A program made the position numbers and the translations under genes. Shown piece after piece: positions 49,765 through 62,119 of a DNA stretch of 64,000 nt (its first letter is position 1; each line of letters begins with the position of its first letter). Source of the DNA: Opeltia flavorubescens (taxonomy: Eukaryota > Ascomycota > Lecanoromycetes > Teloschistales > Teloschistaceae); NCBI GenBank assembly GCA_000442125.1, contig KE546970.1, positions 1,790,667-1,854,666 on the forward strand, written 5' to 3'. The notes beneath the pieces were generated by a model. It did not search any database and was not told the DNA's origin. It saw nothing but the letters and a program-made list of their open reading frames with translations.

Positions 49765-50739
49765 GGTAGTGCCAGTGTCTGGACGTAATGATAGTCGTGC
49801 TCAGTAGGATATATTGCTATGGAGGTGGGTAATGACTGGTACATGGATAAAAACATATCTCAATCCATTTCCGCTAAGCGGCGTGACTGACAGTGTTTGG
49901 CGAGAAGGTGCAGTGTCTGCAGATCAAGGACAGTCATTATTCCAAACCTTTTCTGTACTCTCTGCTTTTTCCATTGTTCGCTTTCCTTTTTTCTCTCTTT
50001 AGTTTTCCTCCATATCTCTGCCATCGTTTCCTCATGCCTGTCTCTGCTCAATCGGATTTAATCTTGGGCTTGTAAACGACTCCGGCATAGATTGAGCAGA
50101 TCCCCTTCTTGCAGCACGCTATGAGAAAGTGCGGAGCATCATACATTGCTGGGTAAGGTATGTCTGTCATGTTTTCATTTACTCCCTCGATACCGAAATT
50201 GTAGCTAGAACAGAGTGCTTTCTACAGTCGTCGTACCGCTTGAAGAATAAAGTCTCGTATTACCTTGGGGCGACCAGTGGCCTATAAGAGTGCGGGGTCA
50301 TTGCAACACCTAATCACAGTTGTGCAGGAGCTCGGGACTGAGCAGATCAAGGTCATTGGCTGAGATTCCGAACACGCAGATTGTGGCTGCACCACGCTCG
50401 TGCGATCTGGATCTCCGAGCCGAGTTCTTGGCTGTGATCGCTCCAAGCGGACCTGTCACATAACTCGTAGCTCGCAATCACGTGATACGTGTTTTCGTTG
50501 CGCGCGGAGAGTGAAGCACTGTCAGCATTTGGCTTGAAGCCATTGATGTGGCGTGTGTTGTATGCCATTGTCAAGAATGCAGCTTGTGTTTTGATAAATA
50601 CCGCTGCTAGAATACATACTCTCTGGAGTGATCAAATCCGACCATTCAGCAGTCGTTTCGTGCCACTTACGTCCAGGAACGCACATCGACTCCCAAAATC
50701 TCTTTCTTTCTGGCTTGAAATCGCTGCGAGTGAAGTAAG
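49765..50739. other. Intergenic region, no gene seen
   Basis: About 1 kb containing a T/C-rich tract near 49,945-50,030 and no supported gene. Confidence 0.5.
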
Positions 50740-51291
50740 ATGTATTATTTGGCACTATTCCTGTCGCTTTTCTCTCTGCACCTCATCCCCGCTACTGCGC
50801 AAAACTCAACTTTACCTTCCGCAACATTATTCAGTAACTACATCGTACGCGCTTCCACCCCTCGCGACACTACGACCCTAGCAATCAAGACCTCTTTCCT
50901 CTTCAACCATCTCCTGCTCTACTACACATCCCCTACCATCGCTCTCCCAGAATCCTCCTTCGCCTCCCTCTGCCTTGATCTCTGCATCTCCTACATCCCC
51001 AACTCCTCCGCTATCCCCCTCTCTACCCTCGAGGATTCTAACGCCCCTTTCCCGGACTCATACGTCTCCAACAGGACGGGCCCCTGTAAGAGCTTTACTG
51101 TCGATCAAGGGAAACCGTTTCCGCCAAATCCTGCCGATGAGAGGCCGAGGTGGTATTGTGAGGCTTTTGATCAAGCGCTAGCTGAGGATCTGAGCGACTT
51201 TGAGCCTGTGAATACGACGGATAGCTATTTGTATGGGTTGGGGGTTAATAGGGGGTGTGCGGAGGGGCAGGGGTGTTATCGCGCTTTTTGA
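50740..51291 (+). CDS. Small secreted Cys-containing protein
   Basis: This intronless gene encodes 183 residues. A clear signal peptide (about 21 residues, ending ATAQ) leads a mature chain with six Cys: the pair C-L-D-L-C, then G-P-C, W-Y-C-E, and R-G-C-x4-G-C near the end. Several N-x-S/T sites occur. I do not recognise a family. The size, secretion and paired Cys fit a small secreted protein of effector or cell-wall type, but nothing proves this. The gene is C-rich at the start and G-rich at the end, like its neighbours. Confidence 0.7.
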   Translation: MYYLALFLSLFSLHLIPATAQNSTLPSATLFSNYIVRASTPRDTTTLAIKTSFLFNHLLLYYTSPTIALPESSFASLCLDLCISYIPNSSAIPLSTLEDSNAPFPDSYVSNRTGPCKSFTVDQGKPFPPNPADERPRWYCEAFDQALAEDLSDFEPVNTTDSYLYGLGVNRGCAEGQGCYRAF

Positions 51292-52488
51292 GGCGGCGTA
51301 ACGGGGGATCGGTTCGTGACCTTAGGTCTTGGGCAAGGCACTGATGGGGAGTTCTTTCACGTAAACTAGCTGGGAAAGTAGGACTCGATTGTAGAGAAGT
51401 CAGGAATAGATTCTCGATATAATAGAGAAGCGAGACGAGAGCTTTTTTTGGCCAAAGTTCACGGCACTTACGAAGATCGTTGTAGCGTTGTATTGCAGAT
51501 TCCTGACGATTCCTGACATAAAATTTATTCATTTCCCACTCAAAATAATGTCTCATTTCCACTTACAACTTAACAGATTGATGCAGGACATTGTGGGAAT
51601 TACTACCTAAGGTCACATACATGTAAGGTCGTTATGTGAAATGAACGGTTTTCAAGATACTCACAACTCCATCGCACCAGCCAAAAGGATCACCGAATGC
51701 TAGCTACAATAGAATGTAACTCTCGCTTAGACCCACAATTGCTCCGGAAGAGATGCAGTCTATCTGGTAATGCTGAGGCCAGAAAATATCGGGGTGTCCT
51801 CTATTGACATTCTTGTTCATCCACAAACCCGTCTTCATATTGATTCTTCTCGGATCGTGATCCGAGTTTCTCTTCAAGCGGCCAATTGCTATCAAGGAAG
51901 GAAACAGCCCGTTGTTGAATTGAATTCGTTTAGGTCAAAGCTAGCCAGACCTGGGCAATGATGCTTCCCGCCCCCTCAATGGATACTTTCGAACAATTCC
52001 CCAGACAGATGAATCATCACGATGTGTCAAAATAGTGCTTTCGTATTAGCGAGGAGCTTGCATCAGTCAGCACGGGAACCTAGGTACTTTGAGGACTTTC
52101 CTTGTACCAGATTAGAATGAAGCTCCGCGGCTGGGCAGGTACCATAAATACGTTCGACGAAATGCGGTGGTGATATTGGCGATGGCGCTTGATAATCAAG
52201 ATCTGGCCCTTTTAGGGCGGAATTAGACACATTGAGTCAAGTTCTGCTGTCATTTTTCGCTTGCTATCGTGCGAGAAGGGTCGGAGCTTTTGCGCCTTCG
52301 TTTATTCAATATAATCTGCTATTTGTCAGCCTACGCCTATCGCGAAGCTCAAGACGGATGGATTCTCGATTACTATCCCCCGGGAGGATGGAAATGCTGA
52401 AGTATAAAAGGCAGCACGCTTCTCGACTAAAGAACCAGCCAGGTCAGATTTACTCTCTTGAACAAAAGATCATAGCTCTCCTCTCACG
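51292..52488. other. Intergenic region, no gene seen
   Basis: About 1.2 kb without coding signal; the last 100 bp are the promoter and leader of the next gene. Confidence 0.5.
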
Positions 52489-53695
52489 ATGCATCGGCTG
52501 TCTCTTTGTTTCCTTACGGTCGCGGTAGCATTTGGCGCCGTCGCTTTGCCCACTATCGACGATGAATTTACCGCCGTCGTTAAAGAGACAGGCCTCACCA
52601 CACGTGGCGAGACTTCTGTAGGCTTTTACGACAGTGAACTCCATAAGCGCTGGGTCTATCTCATCTACCTGGCCATCGCCGCCGCCCAGATTCTTCCTAG
52701 CGGGATTTCTCTTGCCATCGGCGTTTACTCCTTTGCCCGCTCCATTTACTCCATCGCTAAGGATTGCAACAAACCTAGTGGCGGACAGCAGATTGCTGAT
52801 TGTATCATGAGCTGCTTAGACCTTCTACTCGCTGGATTCTTAAGCGTCTACAAATACAAAAGCGGGTAAAGAAGACTTATCCTACCCATGTTTATGAAGA
52901 TGAGTATTGCTGATAAGTACAAGAATTTCCCGCGACGTCAATGGCTTGCATACCTATGCCGTCTCTGATCATCAAACCCTCTCCTCTGTATCATTCCATG
53001 CCCACATCACCCCTATCAATGGCTCCCTCATTCTCGCTTCAGTTCAAAGCCCCAAGAATGGCGAATGGGAACGTCATGCAACTGTTTACGAAGGCGATTT
53101 TGCGACCCATCATCTCATGTATCGCCAGGCACATGAGGAGATCCTCGGCCACCCCAATGACGGATCTTTCCACCATTATCAACTCAAACCAACTCCTGAA
53201 TTCGTATCCCGCGTCAAAAAGGCACACCCGCAAAGCAAGATTGGGAAACGCTTGGAGAAGAGCTCGTACGGGCTGGTAGCGGATTATCTATGGAAGGATG
53301 AGTTTGTCTCACGAGTCCCCTTCCTGCACATTCAACGAATTGATTGACTGATTAAAATGCCTTTTTGTAATAGAAACTATGGCATTTGAAAAGACTTCCA
53401 TGATGCCGCATCCGGCTCCAACGCCGGTCATGCGGTCGGTCAATGGATGAAAGATAATGACTCTGAGGTTACCTGCGCTGTCCCGACTGAAACCCTCGGC
53501 ACTCATGGTGGAAGTATTACAAGCCATGGGAATCAGGGTATCATTGCCTACGGTAAGTGCATCTATTTGATAAAGAACTACCTAGCTTCATCAGTGAAAG
53601 TTATTGTATTGATAGAATTCTTAGGATGGAATGATGCACCATACAACTTCAATGGTAGAGCAGGGGGCTGGGTTGGGCAGTGTGGTGGTCCATAA
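52489..53695 (+). pseudogene. Secreted protein gene with an in-frame stop in exon 3
   Basis: The four-exon model is 52489-52865, 52918-53301, 53374-53552 and 53625-53695. The product starts with a signal peptide (to about residue 20), then a hydrophobic central segment (VYLIYLAIAAAQIL...), C-D..C-IMSC cysteines, a histidine-rich middle and a C-terminal domain with GSNAGHAVGQWM and FNGRAGGW. The frame is supported at every junction, but a TGA stop lies at 53,387-53,389, 13 bases into exon 3. No alternative donor or acceptor I tried restores the phase. Either the C-terminal 80 residues are lost, or the allele or base call is wrong. The family is unrecognised. The stop could come from a single C-to-T change in CGA. 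Confidence 0.55.
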
Positions 53696-54102
53696 ACGAT
53701 GATAAGGCGCTGCACATAGTTGATGGACCGTAGAAGTATTCCGAGAATTTTGCAAACAATGATTGTTGAAGGTGGAAAATTTCTGAAGGCATGCTGGGTC
53801 GTTTTGTGGGGTCAAAACTTGTTGCAATCTAAGGATATGGCTACAATTATCCTAATATATCAGCTTTTTCGAATGCGGATGTTGGTTCAATTTTTGTATT
53901 ATTCTCACGTTTCAGAGCGACAGCTCTCAATGCTGAGCCCAAATACTCGGCGGCAAAACAGACTCCTCTCATCGCTAAGAAGCAACACAATCCCGATTGC
54001 CAGACGGGTTACAAAATTGATATGTCGCTAACAATCGCGATAATTGCTTGACAGCGTCCTAGAGCAATACAAGATCATTCCCGTGATTCAAACACTTTTT
54101 AT
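53696..54102. other. Convergent intergenic region
   Basis: About 400 bp between convergent genes with no supported feature. Confidence 0.5.
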
Positions 54103-54633
54103 TTATGCTGCAGTGTTCTTGGATGTCGTCACAGCAGTCTCATTCCCATCAGACGAGGCCGTCAACGTCCCTCCACGTAGTCTTTCTACCGTCACCGTTA
54201 TAAAATTCCCATCACCTAGCCAGATTTGGCCACCCATGGACTCTTGAGGTCCATAACCAAGAGAACAAGCTGACATGATCTTACTCGTGGCGATATTGAT
54301 GGCCAGCCAGGAGCTGTAGTCCGATCGATGGAATTGCAGATCGACAGTGATCTGGCAAGAGTTGTATTTCAAAGTTTTAGGCAAGATGTAGGGATCTGGA
54401 TTTTCGTTTTGGTCCCAGCGAAATGTGTGTGGATCAACAAGGGTTGGCAATTGGACTGCGGCGCGTGCACAGTCGTTCATCCTTGCACGTCGATTCATCG
54501 TTCCGGGGGTGTCGAAGCATTGGTATGCAAGATCATTGATAGCGGCTGATTTGGTGAATGAGGTGGGTAGAATCAGGCAAGCCATTGTTATTGTCGCGAA
54601 TACAGCATGTTGACTTGATGATGACAGGCGCAT
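54103..54633 (-). CDS. Small secreted protein
   Basis: This single exon encodes 176 residues from the ATG at 54,633. An in-frame extension upstream exists but would bury the signal peptide, so I reject it. The signal peptide ends near residue 29. The mature part has four Cys (Q-C-F, N-D-C-A, S-C-Q-I, S-A-C-S), a central R-S-D-Y-S-S-W motif and G-G-Q-I-W-L-G-D-G near the end, suggesting a small disulfide-bonded beta domain. The family is not recognised; it is possibly an effector-like or surface protein. Confidence 0.65.
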   Translation of the reverse strand: MRLSSSSQHAVFATITMACLILPTSFTKSAAINDLAYQCFDTPGTMNRRARMNDCARAAVQLPTLVDPHTFRWDQNENPDPYILPKTLKYNSCQITVDLQFHRSDYSSWLAINIATSKIMSACSLGYGPQESMGGQIWLGDGNFITVTVERLRGGTLTASSDGNETAVTTSKNTAA

Positions 54634-55353
54634 ACTGATATAGGTGGTAGCGATTGTAGGAACATCGGCTTTTTTGCAGTATGCTGAAATACGGAAGTTC
54701 TGCAGAGGCGCAGGATCGGATGTGCGAGTAAGGCATCTGGCTGCAGCTGGATATGTATATATAGGTAGTTGTAGGCGCACGGCCTGATATGCTTCGGCTG
54801 TCGCTTGAACATGTAAGAAATGCAGCCTGCAGCTGAATGGTTCATTAATGATGCAAATACTTCGCTCTCAAGCCCCTCTTATCCAAGCACGATATATCAC
54901 ATCAATCTAGCTGGTCGACGACCCTAGGTTGTCTATATCATTCTTCTATTTTCCCGTTAATGTTCCGAATTGTTCCTCACGAGAAGCATATTTAAAGCTG
55001 TCTCGATGCTAATGTGTGCATGCAATACGAAGGTTGATTGACGTGATTTCATTTGCTCTCTGGTGTGAATCGCTCCCATTGAAGTGGTAAGCGCAGTATT
55101 ATTATTAAAAGAAGTACGTGACTTTATAGCAGATCACCCAAGTCAAGGCCCACCTGTATTGAAAGATAGGCCATTCGGTCATACTCGATGACAAGAGAGT
55201 CTCGTTGAGTTAATCAAGTTATCGTCCACATGATGAGTCTGTTACGTGTGATCCATTATTGTTGCCTGTATTTCCTGTAAATGAAGACAGCCAGCAGAAC
55301 GAAGTATTCCAACATCCCAAGATCTCGCTACTCCGAGCCAAAAGACCTGAGAC
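54634..55353. other. Intergenic region, no gene seen
   Basis: About 720 bp of promoter and 3' flank without other signal. Confidence 0.5.
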
Positions 55354-56804
55354 TTATGGGTTCTCGGGTCCCGGACATGCTGCATCAACAACGACTGTGT
55401 CGAGCGCTGCACCTGGCGCTGGCAAGCCTTGCTGCTGGGTGCTTGCGCAGAACTCAACCACCTGATCTCGAAGCTTTGCAGATCCTATACATAGGCCCGC
55501 CCAAGATCTCCTGACGGTATTCGGGATTTTCTCAACAACTGCTAAGAAAAGGTTGAGGGTCAGCAGTTCCCATCGTTTGAGTTGCTGTTCTTCTTGGTCG
55601 AGTCGCCGCAACACAAGTTGTAGCGTTACTAAGAGACCTGCGCCGAAGATGGCCAAACCAAATTTGATACCGCCTGGTAGAAGATCAGGTTGGGCAAGGG
55701 GGATGTACATGGTGCCAGCAAAGATGGCTAGACTACCGACAACGGCGATGGTATTATAGCAACACTGTCCGCTCCTCTCCGTATATCTGAAGAGTAGGCT
55801 TCTGGCTCCACCTACTTGGTCGTCACATATGAAAGGCGCAAGCGCATCCTCAAGACTATCGATCGCTGCTCTGACTCTGGATTTCGTGTATGAGATCAAC
55901 GCGGTTGGCGATAGATTTTCGAGAGAGGCGTGAATTTGCGCGATAGAAGCCTTGTTGACTAGTTCTCCTGTGGGCGAAATGAAATCCCCCGCAATAGTAC
56001 TTGCACAGGTATAGTTGGGAATAGAGATATTGTAACTGCTGCCGTCCTCTCCATAAGTGGCGGAATATGTGAGGTATCGAGGAAATGAGATTGAATGTTT
56101 GTTGAACGGTACCCTCTGCTTTAAGCTTCCAAGATTGGCTACTGGGCATATCCACATAGTAAGGTGCTGGCTCGAAGTGTCGATATTCCGTATACTATTC
56201 AGGCAGTCTGTATCAGGTTCATAACCGGTGTAGGTGAATACTTGAGAATTAGATTGTGCCATGAGCTGACCGAGCGTCAGATCAGCCATTAAAGCGAGCG
56301 AAGATTGATTGGTAACGACTGAGAAGCCACGCACGATGGGCTAACCGGGCCCTCTATAAATGTGACCTAGAACGAGAGTGAAACTCTCAACATGGCAAAA
56401 AAGTGAAGGCCCAAAGTCCATAGTGTGGCAATTACCACAAGTTTATGGGCGAGAAAAAGAAGGCAACGCGCTGTCCACATCCGCACACCGAGCTGCATGA
56501 TCTCGAACAAGGCGACGACGGAATGTGCTGAAATTTGGAGCGTCTGCTGCAACTCGATGCTTTGGTTTTGAACAGGTATCCAGAAGCAAGGAGTCCATGG
56601 CCACATGTGGGTGTTTTCTTGCCTGCAGGTTCCCTCATGCCAGAAATTATTGGTTGTGCTAAACTTGACACAAGGGGCTGGAAATGAATGGAAGTAAGTG
56701 GCTCGGCAAGCGATCTTGCATACGCAAGCCTTGTACACGACTTTGCAGGAGATGGACCACTCATTGTTAGGCGCGGCAGCGAGTGAAAAAGCAGGGTCAG
56801 GGAC
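55354..56804 (-). CDS. Multi-pass membrane protein, N-terminus uncertain
   Basis: At least two exons are supported: 56804-56385 and 56340-55354, joined in frame across a 44-bp GT-AG intron, giving 468 or more residues. The first part has many Cys (C-K-x-V-Y-K-A-C-V-C-K-I-A-C) and then a hydrophobic segment. The second contains a large ectodomain with N-Y-T and conserved Cys, then two membrane segments (around GSLAIFAGTMYIPLA and FGLAIFGAGLLVTL) and a cytosolic tail. A first exon with the signal peptide must lie upstream of 56,804 but could not be placed. The family is common in ascomycetes as an uncharacterised membrane protein. No function is assigned. Confidence 0.6.
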
Positions 56805-57492
56805 CTGCTTTTACTGCTAAAGAAAATGAGAAGTCTAACCCTTTAGAACTCGACGCCGTTTTGAATGGAATGATGCAGGAACATCATTGATATGATTGGT
56901 TGCATCCAAGACCGCTCGGGATTCTACAAGTCATGAGAGTTTTGTGATAAGTGGAGCGTTTTTGGTCTACTTCGAAGGACAAGCCGATTTCTTATACTCT
57001 TTCGATATCAGGTATCCCATGCCTGGCGAGTCGACAGGAGATATGAACGTGACTATTGTGGCAGTGTCAATACGTAAGAAGTGGAATAAGAGAGAAAAGT
57101 AGTTATTTCATTCCAAAATGAATTCTTCAAAGTAGATTTCGACCGCCAGAAACAGGATAACAGATGGTACCAAATCTCATGCAGTATTAAAATAACAGCG
57201 GCTTGAAACTATTGCAGCTAACAACCGCCGTTGGTATACTTGTATTTCAAGAGACATGACATTTTTGTATGAAAATCTATACCGCTTACAGGGTCGAAGT
57301 TTAATCTATATCTCCGAAAATAGATATATCAAACCCTGCAAATGCTACGAGAGACGCTACAATAAAGGTCTAAAGAGGATATTGTACATACTGGCTCTTC
57401 TGCCACGAAAACCTTCGTACCCGTGTCCTGTTCTGGTCTTGGGTGGACCGGCTCACGCATCGCCACCACAATTCTTATCTTCGATGGAGTCA
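56805..57492. other. Intergenic region, probably hides a first exon of the membrane protein
   Basis: About 690 bp. A start codon candidate near 56,890 on the minus strand gives no signal peptide. The stretch nearest 57,490 is the 3' flank of the next gene. Confidence 0.4.
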
Positions 57493-58336
57493 TCATGAGG
57501 AATGTTTTCTTTTCCATCCTCGAACCCCAAAGATTACTGCGACGATGACTTCAATACCTGGAATGACGACAAATACAGCAATCGTATCAGCCTTGCTCAT
57601 ATTGGTACCACCATCGCTTTTGATATTGATAGCGCTGTTCGGAGATGGGGTAGATGAGGAGGATCGCGAAGGCACGGAAGATGGTAAATTGGTCGTAGAT
57701 GAAAGAGTGGAGGAGTGGCCAGATCCTGAATCTGTTGATGTTGAATCTTCGTCAGTAGTGATTGGAGCTGCTGCGAAGAGAGTCGATCCTGGGTGCGTAG
57801 AAATCGTGGTGGAGTCGGAATAAGGGGTAAGAGAGGAGGAAAGAGTGGCGCCACTGGCGGAAGATGATAGTGAAGCCTATGTGTCAGTCAGAAGCGATAG
57901 GATAGTCGGCGTTACCGCCTGCATTGGCCGAGCTGCTACTGACACTGGGACAGTCCACACTGTAGGAAGTAATACCCATACTTAAACAATGCCCCACTGC
58001 AGCGATGGTCGCATTATCGTTGCAGTACGGACTAGCATACACGGTCACTTCGGTAGCTACTGTCAGCGCTTATGCTTTAAGGCTCCTGGACACATGAATA
58101 CCTAGGCAGCCCGATGCGACTTGCATCGTTTTGACACTGTTGGCTCCGTTGGGCATGGCTTCACACGTGCCGTCGGCCGCTACTTCGGCGGTGGAGACAT
58201 TGGTGAGATGACTCTGACATGATGAATCGCGAAAAGCGGATATCATGGTTATATCGGCGGCTAAGGTCACCGTATTGTATGAGTATGGTATCACCAGCGT
58301 CGCGAGTAGAAGTAATTTGATATTTTTCCAGGCCAT
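57493..58336 (-). CDS. Single-pass surface protein: signal peptide, Cys module, Ser/Thr stalk, TM
   Basis: There are three exons, roughly 58336-58098, 58039-57922 and 57876-57493. The signal peptide covers about residues 1-27. The ectodomain has paired Cys (S-S-C-Q-S-H-L, G-T-C-E, S-G-C, S-P-Y-C-N, G-H-C-L, V-D-C-P). A Ser/Thr-rich stalk of about 80 residues leads to one membrane segment (VFVVIPGIEVIVAVIF) and a short basic tail ending WKRKHSS. This architecture resembles fungal wall-stress sensors (Wsc/Mid2-like), although no WSC domain is seen. The second intron only keeps frame with a GC donor after AAT at about 57,922; otherwise a frameshift exists. Sensor function is an inference from layout alone. 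Confidence 0.6.
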
Positions 58337-60273
58337 AGAAGTCGTTGTAAAGAAATGGAGAAGAGGTACTGTATAAACTAGTTAACATCGTCGGATATGG
58401 TCGGTGCTGAAGTTTTGTTTGCTTTCTATGGAATGATTGTAAGAGGATGGCGTTTTGAAGGGGCGAGTGACTTGGTGTATGCAGTGAGCCGTTGACAAAT
58501 CCAATGCATTTCATTTGCCCTACACCCTCCGCAACATCAGCTACGGCACACTGAAGATGACATCGCACAGCCTGGCTGTATCGCATTATTAGCACGTAAA
58601 TATAGATTTACGATATCGAAGGGTCAAGATTGTAACGGCGTGCAGCCTAGAGGTATCACACAACAGCTTCTAGTAAGAAGGAAATAGAAATCCATTGGCT
58701 ATGTTGGAGACCGTCCGCCACCTGCTTACCAGAGACGTCGCATTCACGATACAGCAGCTGAAGTCTGTAGCAGTCAGTTCACGTCGTTGCCGTCAGCCCC
58801 TCATACTGGTGGTCGTGGCATTCGTTTTGTACTGCTCATGGAGAAGTAATTATATAGAGGCTTCTACAAGGAAAAGGAAACGCACGGTTAGAGATTGAGA
58901 TGGTGAATGGAAATGCACAGCCCGCTGTGCGCGACTAGCCTGATATAAACTGTGGTTTTACCTCCATTGTCTCGACCTGCGCAATATTGTAAATTTTGTT
59001 GCCATGATGCATCNCCCCGCCATTTTTCCTATCGCAGACGCACAATCATGCAGAGTCTGTGCCGTTTATTTCACCCCACTCGGTGTAACATCTGCCATAC
59101 TTTGTTCAATTGCGAGACCAGATTGCTCTCAATCCCAATCTTTGATTAGACCCCTCAGTGAGATTGCATCTAAATTTTAAGTATATTGATCAAAAACCCT
59201 CTCAAACGCAAGATAGCACTTATGGATCGGTGTATGTTATCGGATATCTATTTTGATTTTCCAATCCACCACCAGGCAATTGGCGGAAGACTTCTTCGCA
59301 GACGATGGTTCACCGTTATGTGTTCCTGAAGCAACTCATTTCCCTCAAGCATAATGTTGCCATGCCCTTCGAAAGCAGCTATGAAAGAATGCGCTTCCAG
59401 GTATCACCCTCTTTCAGATTGATAGATGTACACTAGACAATATAAAAGCAGCCTTACTCGAGAAGGCGTATGAGTTGCTGTGGATGGAAGATAGTTCGAA
59501 GTCTCCACGGACGGACAGCCTGAGAGGAAAGTGTGCAGACCTATATTGCTACAGCAATCGTGCAGATCATGCTAGATCTTCAATGGGCCCACTGCTTGTG
59601 CAAAACGTTCATCCATTTTTGTCGTGGGCTTTCCGCAGCGATTGATCGACCGTTGCTCAGCTTCGACCACCGTGGACTCAGTTTTTCCAAAAGCCCTTAG
59701 GGACTGCTAATAGATATATATTGTTCTCAAAAAGAAGCTGTGACTTACATCCTCGTGAATGACTTGGTTAGACAATTTTCTTCGAACCAATATCTCAGGC
59801 GACGATTATGCATTACAGTACATTCGGTTCGCCTACTTATATTCGGCCTTTAGGGCTGCTTTCCTGGATTTGAGAAGACTATATCATGATGCACAAAACA
59901 AAGGACGAGCGGGGCTTCGAAAATGCTTGTCTTGAATGTGCAACATGGATCATAACAGCAGGTCCCACTTTTGTGCAAGCTACAACACGCTGGGTATCGC
60001 TGCAAACATTCCAACGAACTATCTACTGCCATGTTCATGAGATTGCTACACGAGATCCAAGACCATTATTTGCAATATTTGCGTAGAGATCAAAAGCGAT
60101 GCCGGCCCATTCGCCCTTAACCTCACCAGGACGACTAAGTTCACCATAATCTTGCTGTGTTCCACGCTTCACCAATCGACATCGTATCCATCTTGTTCCG
60201 TGTCAGCCCTTCAAGCTACCATGGAAGACAAATCGGAGCATCTGAACAAATTTCGCCGTCGAAATAATTTTTC
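58337..60273. other. Long intergenic region, no gene seen
   Basis: About 1.9 kb. Short frames near 58,695-58,898 and 59,886-60,086 lack domains. An ambiguous base lies at 59,014. Confidence 0.5.
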
Positions 60274-61883
60274 CTAAGCTGCATGTTCAATTTGTCGATT
60301 TGATTTGGAGGAGAAGGTAACAGGCATCCTGGTCACAACGCTTGAAGGACGAACGACGAGAAATACAGCTATACACACAGGTACTGCCACAACGAAGTAT
60401 ATCCAAAAAAGCCTTCCTCCAGGCGCAAAATTCCCGGCCATACTAAACAGACTCGATATGAACGTCAGGGGAACAAATACGAGAGCCAGATACGTTAGTC
60501 GTTTGATATTCGCTGTTTCCATGAGCGAACGCCGACTGTCTACGATCTGAATAAGAGAGGCGACAATAGAAACCGTGAGCTCAATCCTATGATTGTATAC
60601 ATCAATACAAGATAAGATATGTTCATAGTCCTTGATCAACGATGCGTTAGACTCGGCACCGTCGACTTCCGGACTTCGTTCCTTGAGGAAGGTTATGACG
60701 TAGCGGATCTTGTGGGATGTTCCCATATTCTGGCGGGACCACCGTTGCAGGGCATACAGGTCTGCATTGAGGATCGATATTTGCTCTAATTCTTCGGGGA
60801 ACGAGTCAGGCCGATATTCATATTTCTTGACCAAACGATGAACGACCTCCAGATATATCATCCATTCCGCCGCAATCACTTTCAGTGGATAGTATGCGAC
60901 GGAAAATAGTGACGGACACTCTACGCTGAAACCTGGAGGCCACTCTCGAGCTAGGTAAAAGGCTATGTTTTCAAGAAGAGAATTTGGACCGAGCTGAGTT
61001 TCGGGTTCGTCGATATCATGGAACGATGGGCCGGAACGAAAGTCTTCTAGTCCACCCTGGAAGAGCCGAGACTGGATTGAAATCCTACAACGTTTGTCAT
61101 CATCCACTTGCCTGAGTAAGTATGTGTCGTTTATAGGTGGATCAAGGAGGATAATTCCTAGCGCACTGTTAGCTTCCACCCGAAATCAGATCACATCAAC
61201 CGACCAAGCCAGAGCCCATCTTTGGTTGACGAAAGCAATATGGTGCAGCAATGCCGAGCTAACCTGATGTCTGCACCACGAGTCCCCGGAGCGGCGACGT
61301 GTCGGGGGACGTTCATGTCGCGGCGCAATTTGCCAGTCACTCCAGGACAATCAAATACAATGCTGCGATAGTACTGAAGAGAGATGAAGTTTTGGGACTT
61401 TGCCAGCGATGGTAGAGTGGTCCTGTAAGGCCTCCTCGTTGCTGTGTCCGACTGCGGGACATCTATATGCGTTGCGAAGAAGAAAGGATCAATATTGAGT
61501 GCTGATCCAAGAATCTCAATGATATCCGGGCATAAGTCTTCGACTAGCAAAATTCGGCCACGAAGCTCGCGAGAGCTGTCGTTATTGAGCTTGCCGTGGA
61601 GCAACCCTTTCAGAGTCTTGGTGTCCAGATCCTGAAGATTCGAACGCCCAGGTGCCGAGGAAATGTCCAGACAGGCAAGTCGACAAGAGTCAATTGTAAA
61701 ATTCGAATGATTGAGGAATTGCGACAAATGATGGAGTGACGGGTTTCGGTGCGCCCTGGCCGTTACGTAAGCGCTGTAAGACCTTTTGGGCTCTTCAACG
61801 CGCTGAAGTGTCATCGTAGATAGCGAATGCTTCAATACAGGTTTGCAAGATTGCCTTGACGTGATGCCATGGCGATGTGTCAT
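60274..61883 (-). CDS. CorA-like (Mg2+ transporter family) membrane protein
   Basis: There are two exons, 61883-61205 and 61157-60274. A 47-bp GT-AG intron keeps frame, giving 520 residues. A long cytosolic domain includes a helical region with a D-Y-E-H-I-L-S-C-I-D-V-Y-N-H-R segment. Two C-terminal membrane helices follow at about 447-466 and 477-496, the CorA topology. R-L-T-Y-L-A-L-V-F-V-P-L-T precedes S-L-F-S-M, but the canonical G-M-N selectivity motif is replaced by M-A-G-N, as in many divergent fungal CorA-like proteins, so magnesium transport is not assured. A start at 61,814 is also possible. It lies upstream of the copia fragment and is transcribed away from it. Confidence 0.8.
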
Positions 61884-62119
61884 CGACCGGGATGATTCAA
61901 TTCTGGGCTCGCAGGCAGGAAAACGGTTGAGGATTTCGAGGTTCAGACAGCTCACTTGAGAGTGAATATCGAGAACCCCGCTCCGCCTTACAAATATTGA
62001 CAACGCAATATACTCTACCAATCCAATTGCAACATCCGAGCAGGCAGAAGTTGAGGATCCAGCCTCGCGAGCTATACGAATACGCTTTCGATTGTGCGCT
62101 ACCCTGCATGCCACCTGAC

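Noticed and set aside
54634-54780. 49-residue N-terminal extension of the small secreted protein
   Set aside because: It would place the signal peptide internally; the ATG at 54,633 gives a normal secreted protein.
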